Shown here: piece after piece, positions 18,195 through 27,037 of the stretch
Layout: each line of letters begins with the position of its first letter
Numbering within the stretch: position 1 is the stretch's first letter
Source: Neobacillus niacini
GTDB taxonomy: Bacteria > Bacillota > Bacilli > Bacillales > Cytobacillaceae
Reading direction: 5' to 3'
Assembly: GCF_030817595.1 (NCBI RefSeq)
Contig: NZ_JAUSZN010000001.1
Span: 2,550,001-2,614,000, forward strand
Length of the DNA stretch: 64,000 nt
Position numbers and translations under genes: made by a program
The notes under the pieces: generated by a model
What the model saw: the letters and a program-made list of their open reading frames with translations, nothing else
Databases searched by the model: none
Told to the model about the DNA's origin: nothing

Positions 18195-20054
18195 TTATAA
18201 ATATAATTTATTAGGTTGGTTTTGATTTTCTTGGTTAGGTTTATGTTTCACTTCATATATTTTCGGTGTCGGCGGTTTTTCCATGTTATGTCCAAGGAAG
18301 AAACCTGGATGCGGAGGCTGATTATATGCAACATTCTGCCAGGCAATACCTAATCTGTAAGTAGGGTCATGCATAAGTGTATAAATACGATGATCGGTTA
18401 TATCCGTCGTAGTATAGATCCTTAGTGCTGTACTATCATCTGTCCGCCAAATCACTTCTTCCCGCCAATCACCAAAAATATCAGCCTGTAGGCATGGGTT
18501 CCCTTTTGTGCCGTTATTAGACCTGGTGCCATCTGCTGTAAGGATATTAACTAGTTTGCCATTTTGATAATCCCATTTGTCGATTTTCCCAACACCAATC
18601 CCTGTTTCCTCATCGTAGTCATGGTCAAGCAATTCTCTCAGTAAATCTCCATCCCACCAAATGGCAAAGTTAAACGATTGTGGATTCGTTTCAGAGATTT
18701 TCTCCCCAGAACTACTATATAATCCAGCGCCTCCCGTTTTCCAATGGGTAGAAGACCAAACCTCAACACCCTCATACCGCGGGTCAATATCTGCAGCCAT
18801 GCCTCTTCCTACATCTTCGATTGATGGGATTCCCCATAGGATTTCTCCTGTTTTCGCATCATGGATTTCTGTCCCATTTTCTTGCGGAATCTCATGAACT
18901 TGGAAGATTTCTAGTCCTTGCCTGCTTGGAATAAGATTTCCTACATGGATCGCATCGCCATGACCAAGTCCCGTTGTATATAATCCTAGTCCATTATGAT
19001 CAATGACACAGGAACCATAGATAATTTCATCTTTCCCGTCTTCATCAACATCCGCTACACTGACACTATGATTCCCCTGCCCTGAATAACCTTCATTCCC
19101 TGACTCAAGACTATCAAACTTCCAAACTTTCGTTAGTTCACCATCCCGCCAATTATAGGCAGCCAATACTGCTCTCGTGTAATAACCACGGCACATCACA
19201 AGACTAGGCTTTACTCCATCAAGATAGGCAACACAGGCAAGAAAACGGTCCACTCGATTTCCTTCCTCATCGCCCCAATCTGACCCTTTTCCTCTAGGCG
19301 GATCATAATCGGTAGTGACTAATTCTTTCCCTGTTGGGCCTTCAAAAATGGTTAAATACTCAGGTCCCTCTAGGATAAAACCTTCTGAATTACGAAAATC
19401 AGCATTTGCATCCCCGATTATTTTCCCTTGTCCGTCAACCGTACCATCTGCTGTTTTGCAGGCAATTTCAGCCTTGCCATCTCCATCAAAATCATAGACG
19501 AGAAACTGAGTATAATGAGCACCAGCGCGAATATTTCTTCCTAGGTCGATTCTCCACAAATGCGTTCCATTTAGTTTATAGGCATCCAGATATACATTCC
19601 CCGTATAACCTTTATGGGCATTATCATGGGAATTGGATGGATCCCATTTTAGGATGATTTCATACTCGCCATCCCCATCGACATCCCCTACACTTGCATC
19701 ATTCGCGTGATAGGTGAACTCTATTCCATCTGGTGAAATTCCGCCCTCCGGTTTATTAAGTGGAACAGTCAGATAATTAGTATCCCAAACCGTCGCCTTT
19801 TCAGATGGGAGTTGTTCCACTCCACCTAACAGTGCACAGATATAATAAGTAGAATCTGAAGTACCATTAATATCCAGAAAATTGGTACTGGTTTTAATAG
19901 GGGTTTGATTTACTTTTTGATCATCACGGTAAACATTGAAAGTTATTTCTTCAGGGTCTGTTCCAAACAAACGCCATCCAATATAAACACCCTTTTCAAC
20001 CTTAACGGCAACCAAGCCCCGATTTAAACTTTCCATCTGACGATATTTTTCCAT
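18195..20054 (-). CDS. yesX: Intracellular rhamnogalacturonan lyase, PL11 (YesX-like)
   Basis: PL11 beta-propeller lyase of 619 aa that cleaves the rhamnose-galacturonate backbone by beta-elimination. Characteristic segments are ESLNRGLVAVKVEKGVYIGW, VGDVDGDGEYEIILKWDPS, and several Ca-binding-like DxDGDG motifs. There is no signal peptide, matching the cytoplasmic exo-enzyme YesX rather than secreted YesW. The bulky loop reported to make B. subtilis YesX exo-acting is not obvious here, so exo mode is uncertain. AGGAGGG precedes the ATG. The secreted paralogue at 28-30.6 kb shares the core but has an insertion. Confidence 0.92.
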   Translation of the reverse strand: MEKYRQMESLNRGLVAVKVEKGVYIGWRLFGTDPEEITFNVYRDDQKVNQTPIKTSTNFLDINGTSDSTYYICALLGGVEQLPSEKATVWDTNYLTVPLNKPEGGISPDGIEFTYHANDASVGDVDGDGEYEIILKWDPSNSHDNAHKGYTGNVYLDAYKLNGTHLWRIDLGRNIRAGAHYTQFLVYDFDGDGKAEIACKTADGTVDGQGKIIGDANADFRNSEGFILEGPEYLTIFEGPTGKELVTTDYDPPRGKGSDWGDEEGNRVDRFLACVAYLDGVKPSLVMCRGYYTRAVLAAYNWRDGELTKVWKFDSLESGNEGYSGQGNHSVSVADVDEDGKDEIIYGSCVIDHNGLGLYTTGLGHGDAIHVGNLIPSRQGLEIFQVHEIPQENGTEIHDAKTGEILWGIPSIEDVGRGMAADIDPRYEGVEVWSSTHWKTGGAGLYSSSGEKISETNPQSFNFAIWWDGDLLRELLDHDYDEETGIGVGKIDKWDYQNGKLVNILTADGTRSNNGTKGNPCLQADIFGDWREEVIWRTDDSTALRIYTTTDITDHRIYTLMHDPTYRLGIAWQNVAYNQPPHPGFFLGHNMEKPPTPKIYEVKHKPNQENQNQPNKLYL

Positions 20055-20170
20055 TTGTACAATCCCTCCTAAAGTGTAGCTGTAACAGTAGGGTAATGTA
20101 CCCTGTAATTTTCAGCAATCGTCATTTTTTGATTCTATTGTTTTTACACTTTAGACATTCTTGTAAGGTT

Positions 20171-20184
20171 GCACTTTTTTGTAT
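20171..20184 (-). promoter_or_regulatory. Candidate AraC-regulator operator upstream of yesX
   Basis: GCACTTTTTTGTAT on the + strand, with a related half-site ACATTCTTGTA 18 bp further left. The location is 117-130 bp upstream of the yesX start in the gap after the GH115-like gene. Confidence 0.38.
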
Positions 20185-20202
20185 AATAGCGACCATCCCC
20201 TA

Positions 20203-22275
20203 TCACTGAAGGAATTTTTCAGCTAATCTTTTTCCAAGTTCATCGTCAGACAAAGGGTTACGGTGGGTATTCTCCAGATAAATATATTTTTCTGTTTCCG
20301 GCATAAGGTACTCTTTGTACCATAAAAAGAAATCAGGACTGTCGCCTTGCATTCTTAGAAATTTACGCAGTGCTTCCAATGAATAAATGGTACTGTCTAT
20401 GTTTGTTAACCAATCTGCATAATAAAAATTTTCCCATTTTCCATGCTCTGCACGTCTTAAAGCTTGTTTACATTCCCTGTAAGAGTTAATCGATTCTGAG
20501 GCATGGACAAAAGCAAGTGGATATTCTTTTTTTGTAAAAGAAATATAAGCTTTACATAGAGAGATAAAACCATTACAGCCGAAGGCATGTAATTCCGCTT
20601 GCAGCAGAAGTTGATCCGAAAACCTCTGCTTATCTTCTTTTGGCAGCTGCAAAGAAATCTTACGACACTGTTTTAAATACTCTTCCCAGCCTGCTAGTCC
20701 CTGCTCACATTTTTCCATGAACCATTCCACTTGATCGGTAAACGGGATTTCACCTGTCGCCCAGTATAGTTTTTCCATTGGAGTATCCGTTTTTCCTTGA
20801 AGCCAATGTCCAATAATTTTTCTTGCTGGATGGTGATAAAATTCGTCCCCTGCTTTATCATCTGGATGAGGGCCATAGGGTATTGTTTGTTCAAAATAGC
20901 TTTTGTACAGCTCTACAATTTCTTTGTGTTTTGTTGTATATAAACGCTTACTATACGATTGCAAATGTTCCTCAATATTTATCGTGCCGTTATTCCATAA
21001 TTCACTCACAATATCCAGCGGGTAAAGATGCATGCGGATATTACCGCTGTTGAGCAGTAAGTAGGATACAGCACCGGCATCAAATGCCTTTTCAAGCTCC
21101 TCTTTGATCAATTCTGGCGGAGAGGGAAACATCGTCAAATGATTCGAAGCCTGGAGATCATGGAAGGTTATATGATAATAAAGTCCATGCTCTCCTGTGT
21201 CATTGGTTGCTGGCAGAGAAGGGATTCGGTAATTTTCATTTCCCTGTCTTCGGGTTACCATTTTGCCATACCCATTATCAGCCCATATTTTAATTACCCC
21301 TTCAGGCACCTTTACATGCCCAGCTTTGTATAATTCAGATATTTCTCCATACAAGGCCATGGAATAGACAGGGTTATCTACTGATTGACTAATCATTTCA
21401 TACTGCCGCTGCACAACCTTTGAAATCATCGCACCTCTCTTTTCAGGGGTATCAAATTCCGGATCGTAATGCCAAAAAGGAGCATCCCCCTGTCCGCGAA
21501 AGGAAAGGACCCAGACAATTTTCTCATCCTTTTGCTTCTCAATGGCCTCTTGCCATAATGACTCAAATAACTCTGGATTTTGTTTGTAGCTGGGTTTCTT
21601 ACCTGGAAAGGCACGTAAAAACATTTCTGCTCCTAACGGTTCAGCGTGATGGTGCGTCACCCATAAACCCATTTCTGCTGCTAACTCTGCATGGATACCA
21701 TCTTTTGGGAGATCAGTACCAGGGATCACCATATTCCCGCCGCAGCGTAATAATGTTTCAAAAACGGGATACCATATCTCTTTAGTAGGCGGGTATTCTT
21801 TCTTCCAGCCGATTAGGCAAACCTCATCATTCACAAACCAGCCGCGGTACTTTACCTTTTTTTCCGGGGAATTAAATACTATAACTGGTATTTGTATCTC
21901 AGAACGTTGTTGTATCGGTAATTCAGCCCAGAACCAAAAAGGATCCACTCCTAGATATTGATGGCTATAATGCAGCAATCCATATATAATTCCTAAATCG
22001 TCATAGCCTACGATGTGAAAAGAAAGTTTTTCGGCATTTTCTATGAAGCGAAAGCCATAGGCTTCTGGTTTTTCAGGACATTCCTCATGATTTGAGGCAT
22101 ATCGTACCACAATATCTGCGGTCTCTGTATTTGATGAAATGAGATTTGGGACTTTCCCAAATACCTTTTCGTGATCTCTCACAATCATGTCGACTGCATG
22201 TCTGACTGGCAGGCTGCAATTTTCTGGCAGAGAAATGGTGGAATCACCATTGATTACTACATTGAAATGCCTCAA
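20203..22275 (-). CDS. GH115-like glycosidase family protein
   Basis: Protein of 690 aa with clear similarity to the catalytic core of GH115 (known mainly as alpha-glucuronidases, around 900 aa or more). Seen motifs are YRGWFVNDE (GH115 RGIFxNDE), ETLLRCGGNMVIPGTD, EMGLWVTHHHAEPLG and VLSFRGQGD, in the GH115 order. It lacks the usual C-terminal accessory domain and has no signal peptide. The start is TTG with AGGAGG 9 bases upstream. Inside an RG-I unit it may remove a glucuronic-acid-type or other uronic-acid decoration from side chains; the substrate is inference. It precedes the yesX-like gene by about 150 bp. Confidence 0.72.
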   Translation of the reverse strand: MRHFNVVINGDSTISLPENCSLPVRHAVDMIVRDHEKVFGKVPNLISSNTETADIVVRYASNHEECPEKPEAYGFRFIENAEKLSFHIVGYDDLGIIYGLLHYSHQYLGVDPFWFWAELPIQQRSEIQIPVIVFNSPEKKVKYRGWFVNDEVCLIGWKKEYPPTKEIWYPVFETLLRCGGNMVIPGTDLPKDGIHAELAAEMGLWVTHHHAEPLGAEMFLRAFPGKKPSYKQNPELFESLWQEAIEKQKDEKIVWVLSFRGQGDAPFWHYDPEFDTPEKRGAMISKVVQRQYEMISQSVDNPVYSMALYGEISELYKAGHVKVPEGVIKIWADNGYGKMVTRRQGNENYRIPSLPATNDTGEHGLYYHITFHDLQASNHLTMFPSPPELIKEELEKAFDAGAVSYLLLNSGNIRMHLYPLDIVSELWNNGTINIEEHLQSYSKRLYTTKHKEIVELYKSYFEQTIPYGPHPDDKAGDEFYHHPARKIIGHWLQGKTDTPMEKLYWATGEIPFTDQVEWFMEKCEQGLAGWEEYLKQCRKISLQLPKEDKQRFSDQLLLQAELHAFGCNGFISLCKAYISFTKKEYPLAFVHASESINSYRECKQALRRAEHGKWENFYYADWLTNIDSTIYSLEALRKFLRMQGDSPDFFLWYKEYLMPETEKYIYLENTHRNPLSDDELGKRLAEKFLQ

Positions 22276-22340
22276 AATTATTCCTCCTATTAATTGATTT
22301 CTAGGAATCTATTACTTCGTTCCTTTAAGTTGTTCTATCT

Positions 22341-22385
22341 GAAAAAATAACCTGTGGAACATCCAGCTATCCCACAGGTTATCTT
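22341..22385 (-). terminator. Terminator after yesR
   Basis: An 11-bp perfect stem ATAACCTGTGG/CCACAGGTTAT (22347-22357 and 22372-22382) followed by T residues on the minus strand. It directly abuts the stop codon of the yesR-like gene. Confidence 0.85.
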
Positions 22386-23417
22386 TTACTCTTGTCTTTT
22401 TTCTCTTTTTAATAATAGTGATAAAAAGGCAAGTGCTAACCCTTGTCCCCATCCTTGTACCCGTTTATAAGGGACATTTTTGTACCCATCTGCATCATGC
22501 ATAACAGCCGTTCCAGCTGAAACACCCATAACAGAACCATCTTCTCTGATTTGGTTGAGAATGGCTCCAAAAGCTTTTTGAGTATATTTATTGTATAGTT
22601 TTCCAGTGGTTAATAATGCTGCAGCAATTCCTGCAGAACCAGAGGTTTCTAAATAAGAATCTGGGTCATCTAAGATTGTATGCCAAAGTCCAGAATCTGA
22701 TTGTAATCTTACTAGTGCGCTTAACTGATCACGCAGCGAACCATGTATTACCATATAGGACGGATGCTGCACTTCAATAAGTTCAAGTGCCCTAGCCATC
22801 GTATAAGCAGCCCAGCTGTTTCCCCTCGCCCAGAAAATACCTGACATATGATTTTGCGCCAAGTTATCCCAGCCATGATAATACAGGTTTGTCCGATCAT
22901 CCTGAAGAAAATTTTCATGACCATGGTATTGCTTTAATCCAAAATTGAAATAATCTTCCCTGTCTAACAGATTGCCGATTCTTAAAAGGAAATATCCAGC
23001 CATAAACATGGTGTCTACCCATGCCTGCTCAGGGAATTGATATTTTGTGCCATTTACTGTATGCTGCAAGACCCCATCAGCAAAGCGCTCGGCATCATTC
23101 AGCAGATAATCTGCCATTTTTATTGCTGTGTCTAAATACTTTTCATCATTGGTCGCTTTGTATAGAGTTAATAGAACGTGCCCAATCGAGGAAGCATTAA
23201 CCGTTAACTTTGGCAGCCCATCCTCTAATTCTGCATCAACCCATTCCTTAATTCCTTGAAGATATTGCTCGTCACCGGTTGCTTCATATGCTTCAGCAAT
23301 ACCATAAAAAGCAACTCCTCCCGGCCAATCCCAACTAAAATCCATATTAAATGTTCTCTCAACAACCCGATCAATTGCCTGTGATACCTTGTTTTGCTCA
23401 AGAACTAACTGTGGCAT
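22386..23417 (-). CDS. yesR: Unsaturated rhamnogalacturonyl hydrolase, GH105 (YesR-like)
   Basis: GH105 (alpha/alpha)6-barrel enzyme of 343 aa, essentially the length of B. subtilis YesR (344). It hydrates the 4,5-unsaturated galacturonate left by lyases and so releases rhamnose. The catalytic Asp is in QAWVDTMFMAGYF. Other family motifs are FSWDWPGGVAFYG, FWARGNSWAAYTMARALE, ETSGSAGIAAALL and GWGQGLALAFL. AAGGAGG precedes the ATG. No signal peptide, thus cytoplasmic. A strong terminator follows. A second GH105 (YteR-like) lies at 25.8-26.9 kb. Confidence 0.93.
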   Translation of the reverse strand: MPQLVLEQNKVSQAIDRVVERTFNMDFSWDWPGGVAFYGIAEAYEATGDEQYLQGIKEWVDAELEDGLPKLTVNASSIGHVLLTLYKATNDEKYLDTAIKMADYLLNDAERFADGVLQHTVNGTKYQFPEQAWVDTMFMAGYFLLRIGNLLDREDYFNFGLKQYHGHENFLQDDRTNLYYHGWDNLAQNHMSGIFWARGNSWAAYTMARALELIEVQHPSYMVIHGSLRDQLSALVRLQSDSGLWHTILDDPDSYLETSGSAGIAAALLTTGKLYNKYTQKAFGAILNQIREDGSVMGVSAGTAVMHDADGYKNVPYKRVQGWGQGLALAFLSLLLKREKRQE

Positions 23418-23468
23418 ACATATCCTCCTTTTTCTGGTAAAAAGTTCCGAAGAACCACCTGTTTAGTC

Positions 23469-23563
23469 CCCGCTACCTTGACTTTTCGGGTTCACCGGTA
23501 ACTAAATAAAACACCTCTTTGATTCCCGCTCCCTTGATATTTCGAGTTCACCGGTAACCAAAT
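23469..23563. repeat. Two-copy diverged 39-bp direct repeat
   Basis: Copies at 23469-23507 and 23525-23563 (period 56) match at 34 of 39 positions; both contain GTTCACCGGTAAC. They fill the gap between the Gfo/Idh gene and yesR. They are possibly remnants of a dispersed intergenic repeat; no function is apparent. Confidence 0.7.
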
Positions 23564-23566
23564 GCT

Positions 23567-24886
23567 CTAGAAAACAGCCTTGGGCAAAGAAAGGTCAACT
23601 TCACTTTTTAATAAATCATTTATTTTCATTGGCTTATTTTCTTTAACAGACCGCCATACACCCTCACCAACTGCAATGGAGTATGCTCCTGCCTCTGCAC
23701 CCGCTAAAATAGGATATGGGCGATTTTGATCTACTCCCAAGAAAAGGTCTTCCAATAAAACAGGGTCTCCGCCGCCGTGGCCTCCTCCCGTTTGGAGCAC
23801 ATGAATAATCTCCTTTGCTCCGCCAAATAATGGGTAGAATTCAATCGTTTGTTCTGGAACGGAGAATGGAATCCGGCTTGGTTCATGGAACTCAGTCGTT
23901 TCAATTCTTCCTTTCGTTCCGTTAATCGCTAAACGGTAACCTTCATATGGAAGTGAGAAATTTACGGAATAGCTTAAAAATGCTCCTTTATCATACTTCA
24001 CAGTGGCAACATAAGTATCTTCGATTTCGATTTCGTGATCAAAGATACAGGAATCTGGACGATAATAAGTATAATTTTGTGCCGACTTTTCAATGCTATC
24101 TGCTTTAATATGATCGTCTTTAACAGCAATATTATTTCGGCGGTTTGACCAGCGCATATAGTATTCACACGAGAGTTTCTCTTCACAGGTACTACAATAT
24201 CGGTTGTCTGTCGGGCTTGGATTGAATTCTCCGTCTTTACCGAAATAATTTAATGCACCGTATGCAAACACTTCTTCTGGATTCTGATCAAGCCACCAAT
24301 TTACTAGGTCAAAATGGTGTGTGGATTTATGAATGGATAAGCCGCCTGAAAAATTTCGGTTTCGGTTCCATCTTTTAAAATAGCTCGCGCCATGATAGGT
24401 ATCAATATACCAATTTAGGTCAACGGAAGTGACTCTGCCGATTTTTCCTTCTAAAATAAGTTCTTTTATTTTTCGATGAAACGGATTGTAACGATAGTTA
24501 AAAGCGACAATTACTTTTCCCTTACTTTCTTTTTCTGCTTCCATTACTCTTCTAGCATCTTCAGCTTTTGTCACCATTGGCTTTTCGGTAATAACGGTTA
24601 AGTTATTCTCTAAGCCTTGTAATATGTAATCAATATGGGTATCGTCTCTGCTGGTAACAATGACTGTGTCTGGATTTGTGTCATCAATCATTTGTTGGAA
24701 TTGATTTGGATTGTAAGAGGGAACCGATTTTAATTCAGAAAAACTCTCATTGCAAATTTCTATTCTTCGCGGATCGGAATCAAGTACTCCAACAACTTGG
24801 TTTGTTGAACCAAATTGATGAACGATTGATTGAATAAACATTCCTAATGCTCGGTTACTAAGTCCGCAAACTACGATTCTATTCAT
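23567..24886 (-). CDS. Gfo/Idh/MocA family oxidoreductase
   Basis: NAD(P)-dependent sugar oxidoreductase-like protein of 439 aa. An N-terminal Rossmann region (VVCGLSNRALGMF) is followed by the family lysine motif TEKPMV and the C-terminal substrate domain with HKSTHHFDLVNWW. It resembles YteT, found in the B. subtilis RG-I locus. A cysteine cluster, CSTCEEKLSC, interrupts the C-terminal domain and may bind a metal. AGGAGG precedes the ATG. It probably oxidises or isomerises a galacturonate- or rhamnose-derived product; the exact reaction is unknown. Confidence 0.85.
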   Translation of the reverse strand: MNRIVVCGLSNRALGMFIQSIVHQFGSTNQVVGVLDSDPRRIEICNESFSELKSVPSYNPNQFQQMIDDTNPDTVIVTSRDDTHIDYILQGLENNLTVITEKPMVTKAEDARRVMEAEKESKGKVIVAFNYRYNPFHRKIKELILEGKIGRVTSVDLNWYIDTYHGASYFKRWNRNRNFSGGLSIHKSTHHFDLVNWWLDQNPEEVFAYGALNYFGKDGEFNPSPTDNRYCSTCEEKLSCEYYMRWSNRRNNIAVKDDHIKADSIEKSAQNYTYYRPDSCIFDHEIEIEDTYVATVKYDKGAFLSYSVNFSLPYEGYRLAINGTKGRIETTEFHEPSRIPFSVPEQTIEFYPLFGGAKEIIHVLQTGGGHGGGDPVLLEDLFLGVDQNRPYPILAGAEAGAYSIAVGEGVWRSVKENKPMKINDLLKSEVDLSLPKAVF

Positions 24887-24920
24887 AGTGTTTCCTCCTA
24901 TTTGAATTCAAAATTTGGTT

Positions 24921-24960
24921 TAAAAGAAAACTCCCATTATAGTTAAGCAACAATAATGGG
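24921..24960 (-). terminator. Terminator after the TIM-barrel sugar enzyme gene
   Basis: Stem CCCATTAT/ATAATGGG (24933-24940 and 24953-24960), followed on the minus strand by TTTTCTTTTA. It separates the yteR-TIM barrel pair from the Gfo/Idh gene. Confidence 0.75.
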
Positions 24961-24971
24961 CAGTTATGCTT

Positions 24972-25799
24972 TTATTTTTCCCTTAGGAATGCGATGCTTT
25001 GGTCTATGAATGGTTCTTTTGTTTCTTCTAGAAGGATGTTTATAAAAGGTTTTTTCTTTTTTATTTCTTCTATAATATATTTATAGTTTAGTAGTCCCTT
25101 GCCTACTGCTGTTGGGACTAACTGGTTATTCTCAATAATAAAGTCTTTTGCATGCAGGATAACGACTCTCTCACCAAATAAATCCATTGCTTCTTGAAAA
25201 ATTTCTTCTTGATTTTGGTAGTTATCAATCGTTAATAGATTAACCGGGTCGAGAATCACTTGTAGATTCTTAGAATTGATTGAATCTAAGAGTCTCTTCA
25301 TTGCTTTCGGTGAATAAATTGGATGGTTTACACCTGCTTCTATCCCCACAATAACTCCAAACTTTTCTGCTTCCTTAACAAGTTCAGAGACACTTTCAAC
25401 TACTTCTAAAAAAGGTTCTTCCTTGAAGTTCTCCTCGGTATAGAAAATTTCCGGATTTACATTTCCAGTTTCAGTCGCCACAATACTGCAGCCGAAATCT
25501 CTGGCAAAGCGGATATGCTCTTTAAAGCGCTCGATCCCTTTTCTTCTCTGAACTAAATCGGGATGAATCATATTAAAGTAGCAGCCTAATACGGCGATTT
25601 GTACATTATGCTTTGAGAATGCACTAGCTACATAACGCGCAAAACCTGGGCTCAAGCTGCCTAATTCCGTATTCACACCATCTAAGGATTTACTTAAAGC
25701 CAGCTGAACGGATGTCAGTCCTTTACCAGCTACTTCTTGTACTAACTCTTCTAATGGCAGGTTTTCAATATCATGTGCCCTAATTCCTATGTTTAACAT
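24972..25799 (-). CDS. Sugar phosphate isomerase/epimerase-like TIM barrel
   Basis: Xylose isomerase-like TIM-barrel protein (AP_endonuc_2 superfamily), about 275 aa. Segments such as VATETGNVNPE, VGIEAGVNHPIYSP, VILDPVNLL and VVILHAKDF carry the Glu, Asp and His residues that ligate the divalent metal in this fold. An ATG at 25805 abuts GGTGGG too closely; the ATG two codons later (25799) has better spacing. It sits 21 bp after yteR and ends at a terminator. It likely acts on a sugar-acid intermediate of pectin breakdown, perhaps with the adjacent Gfo/Idh enzyme, a frequent pairing. The substrate is unknown. Confidence 0.82.
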   Translation of the reverse strand: MLNIGIRAHDIENLPLEELVQEVAGKGLTSVQLALSKSLDGVNTELGSLSPGFARYVASAFSKHNVQIAVLGCYFNMIHPDLVQRRKGIERFKEHIRFARDFGCSIVATETGNVNPEIFYTEENFKEEPFLEVVESVSELVKEAEKFGVIVGIEAGVNHPIYSPKAMKRLLDSINSKNLQVILDPVNLLTIDNYQNQEEIFQEAMDLFGERVVILHAKDFIIENNQLVPTAVGKGLLNYKYIIEEIKKKKPFINILLEETKEPFIDQSIAFLREK

Positions 25800-25820
25800 T
25801 TTCATCCCACCTAAGTTTCT

Positions 25821-26906
25821 TTAGATTCTGTGATGCAGGTATTCTACTAATGCAAGGATTGCCATTGATTGTCCGTACGGCATGGCAGTAACAGGAATTT
25901 GCTTGTAAAATTCTTGCGTTTCTCCCATAGCCGTTCCAGCTGAAACATGCTGCAATTCACCGGTTTCATCGATATTCTCAATAACTGCCTTTATAGCTTT
26001 TAATCCCATATCACTGTATTTCTTTCCGACATAGCGTTTACGGACTGATCTTAATGTTCCAAAAGCAAAACCAGCTGTGCAGGATGCCTCAACATAAGAA
26101 GTGGGATCGAGCAGAAGTGTATGCCACAAACCGTTTTCATTTTGACAGGTTTCGAGTGCTTCTAATTGTCTTTCTAAGGTGTCGATTAAGATTTGACGAA
26201 CTGGATCTTTTTCATTTAATTCAACTAAATCTAGGAATTCGGGAATTGCAATGGTTACCCATGAGTTCCCACGTCCCCATAGTGCTTCTGCAAAATTGTG
26301 ATTTCCCTCAAACGTCCAGCCATGGAACCAAAGGCCTGTTTTCTTATCAAACAAATATTTAATATGTATTAAAAATTGCTTTTTTGCTTCTTCGATATAT
26401 TCCGGTTTATTTAGCAATAAACCAATTTTCGTTAATGGCAAAACACTCATCATTAAGGTGTCGTCCCATAATTGCTGGGGATTTTCATTACCAAAAACAA
26501 TATGTTGAATTCCGCCATCCTTTGTTCTTGGCATATCATGGTACAACCAGTCACCCCAGGTTTCTAAATACGGAAGGTAGGTTGGATTGCCTGTTTCTTC
26601 ATACAAATATGCAAGCGTTAACATTTGTACCATCGTGTTAACGTTCTTTTCAACTGGAAGTTCTTTGAATTGATCATCAAACCACTTAACAATAATATTT
26701 AATACTTCTTCTTTTTTGGTTAATTTATAATATTTCATCATTCCATAAAGGCCAACCCCTGCGGTCCATTCCCAATAGTTGAAACTCTTATTATCAATTT
26801 TTCTTCCATCAGCAAGCGGTATAGCATATTTCCCCTCTGGGTCATTTAGGTTAACCAAGTTATCAATTAGGAGTTCAATTTTCTGTTCAATTTCTTGTCT
26901 ATGCAT
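25821..26906 (-). CDS. yteR: Unsaturated rhamnogalacturonyl hydrolase, GH105 (YteR-like)
   Basis: Second GH105 enzyme, 361 aa (B. subtilis YteR is 373). Catalytic Asp is in QLWDDTLMM. Further family motifs are NYWEWTAGVGLYGMM, EALWGRGNSWVTIAIPEFL, EASCTAGFAFGTLR and MPYGQSMAILAL. GGAGG precedes the ATG. It is cytoplasmic. YesR and YteR prefer differently substituted unsaturated RG disaccharides in B. subtilis, which may explain retaining both. It is first in a two-gene unit with the TIM-barrel gene. Confidence 0.93.
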   Translation of the reverse strand: MHRQEIEQKIELLIDNLVNLNDPEGKYAIPLADGRKIDNKSFNYWEWTAGVGLYGMMKYYKLTKKEEVLNIIVKWFDDQFKELPVEKNVNTMVQMLTLAYLYEETGNPTYLPYLETWGDWLYHDMPRTKDGGIQHIVFGNENPQQLWDDTLMMSVLPLTKIGLLLNKPEYIEEAKKQFLIHIKYLFDKKTGLWFHGWTFEGNHNFAEALWGRGNSWVTIAIPEFLDLVELNEKDPVRQILIDTLERQLEALETCQNENGLWHTLLLDPTSYVEASCTAGFAFGTLRSVRKRYVGKKYSDMGLKAIKAVIENIDETGELQHVSAGTAMGETQEFYKQIPVTAMPYGQSMAILALVEYLHHRI

Positions 26907-26997
26907 TTATGATTTCCTCCTCAAATTTAATCAATAGTAGTAAGGATAATTTTTCAAAAAAATAGATTCCTAGTGTATACGGTTTAATTATATTTTA

Positions 26998-27010
26998 ACT
27001 TTTTTTAGTA
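26998..27010 (-). promoter_or_regulatory. Weak AraC-operator-like motif upstream of yteR
   Basis: ACTTTTTTTAGTA on the + strand, 92-104 bp upstream of yteR. It is the least similar member of the motif set (extra A). Confidence 0.22.
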
Positions 27011-27037
27011 TTTAATTTAAAATTCAGTTTTTATTTA

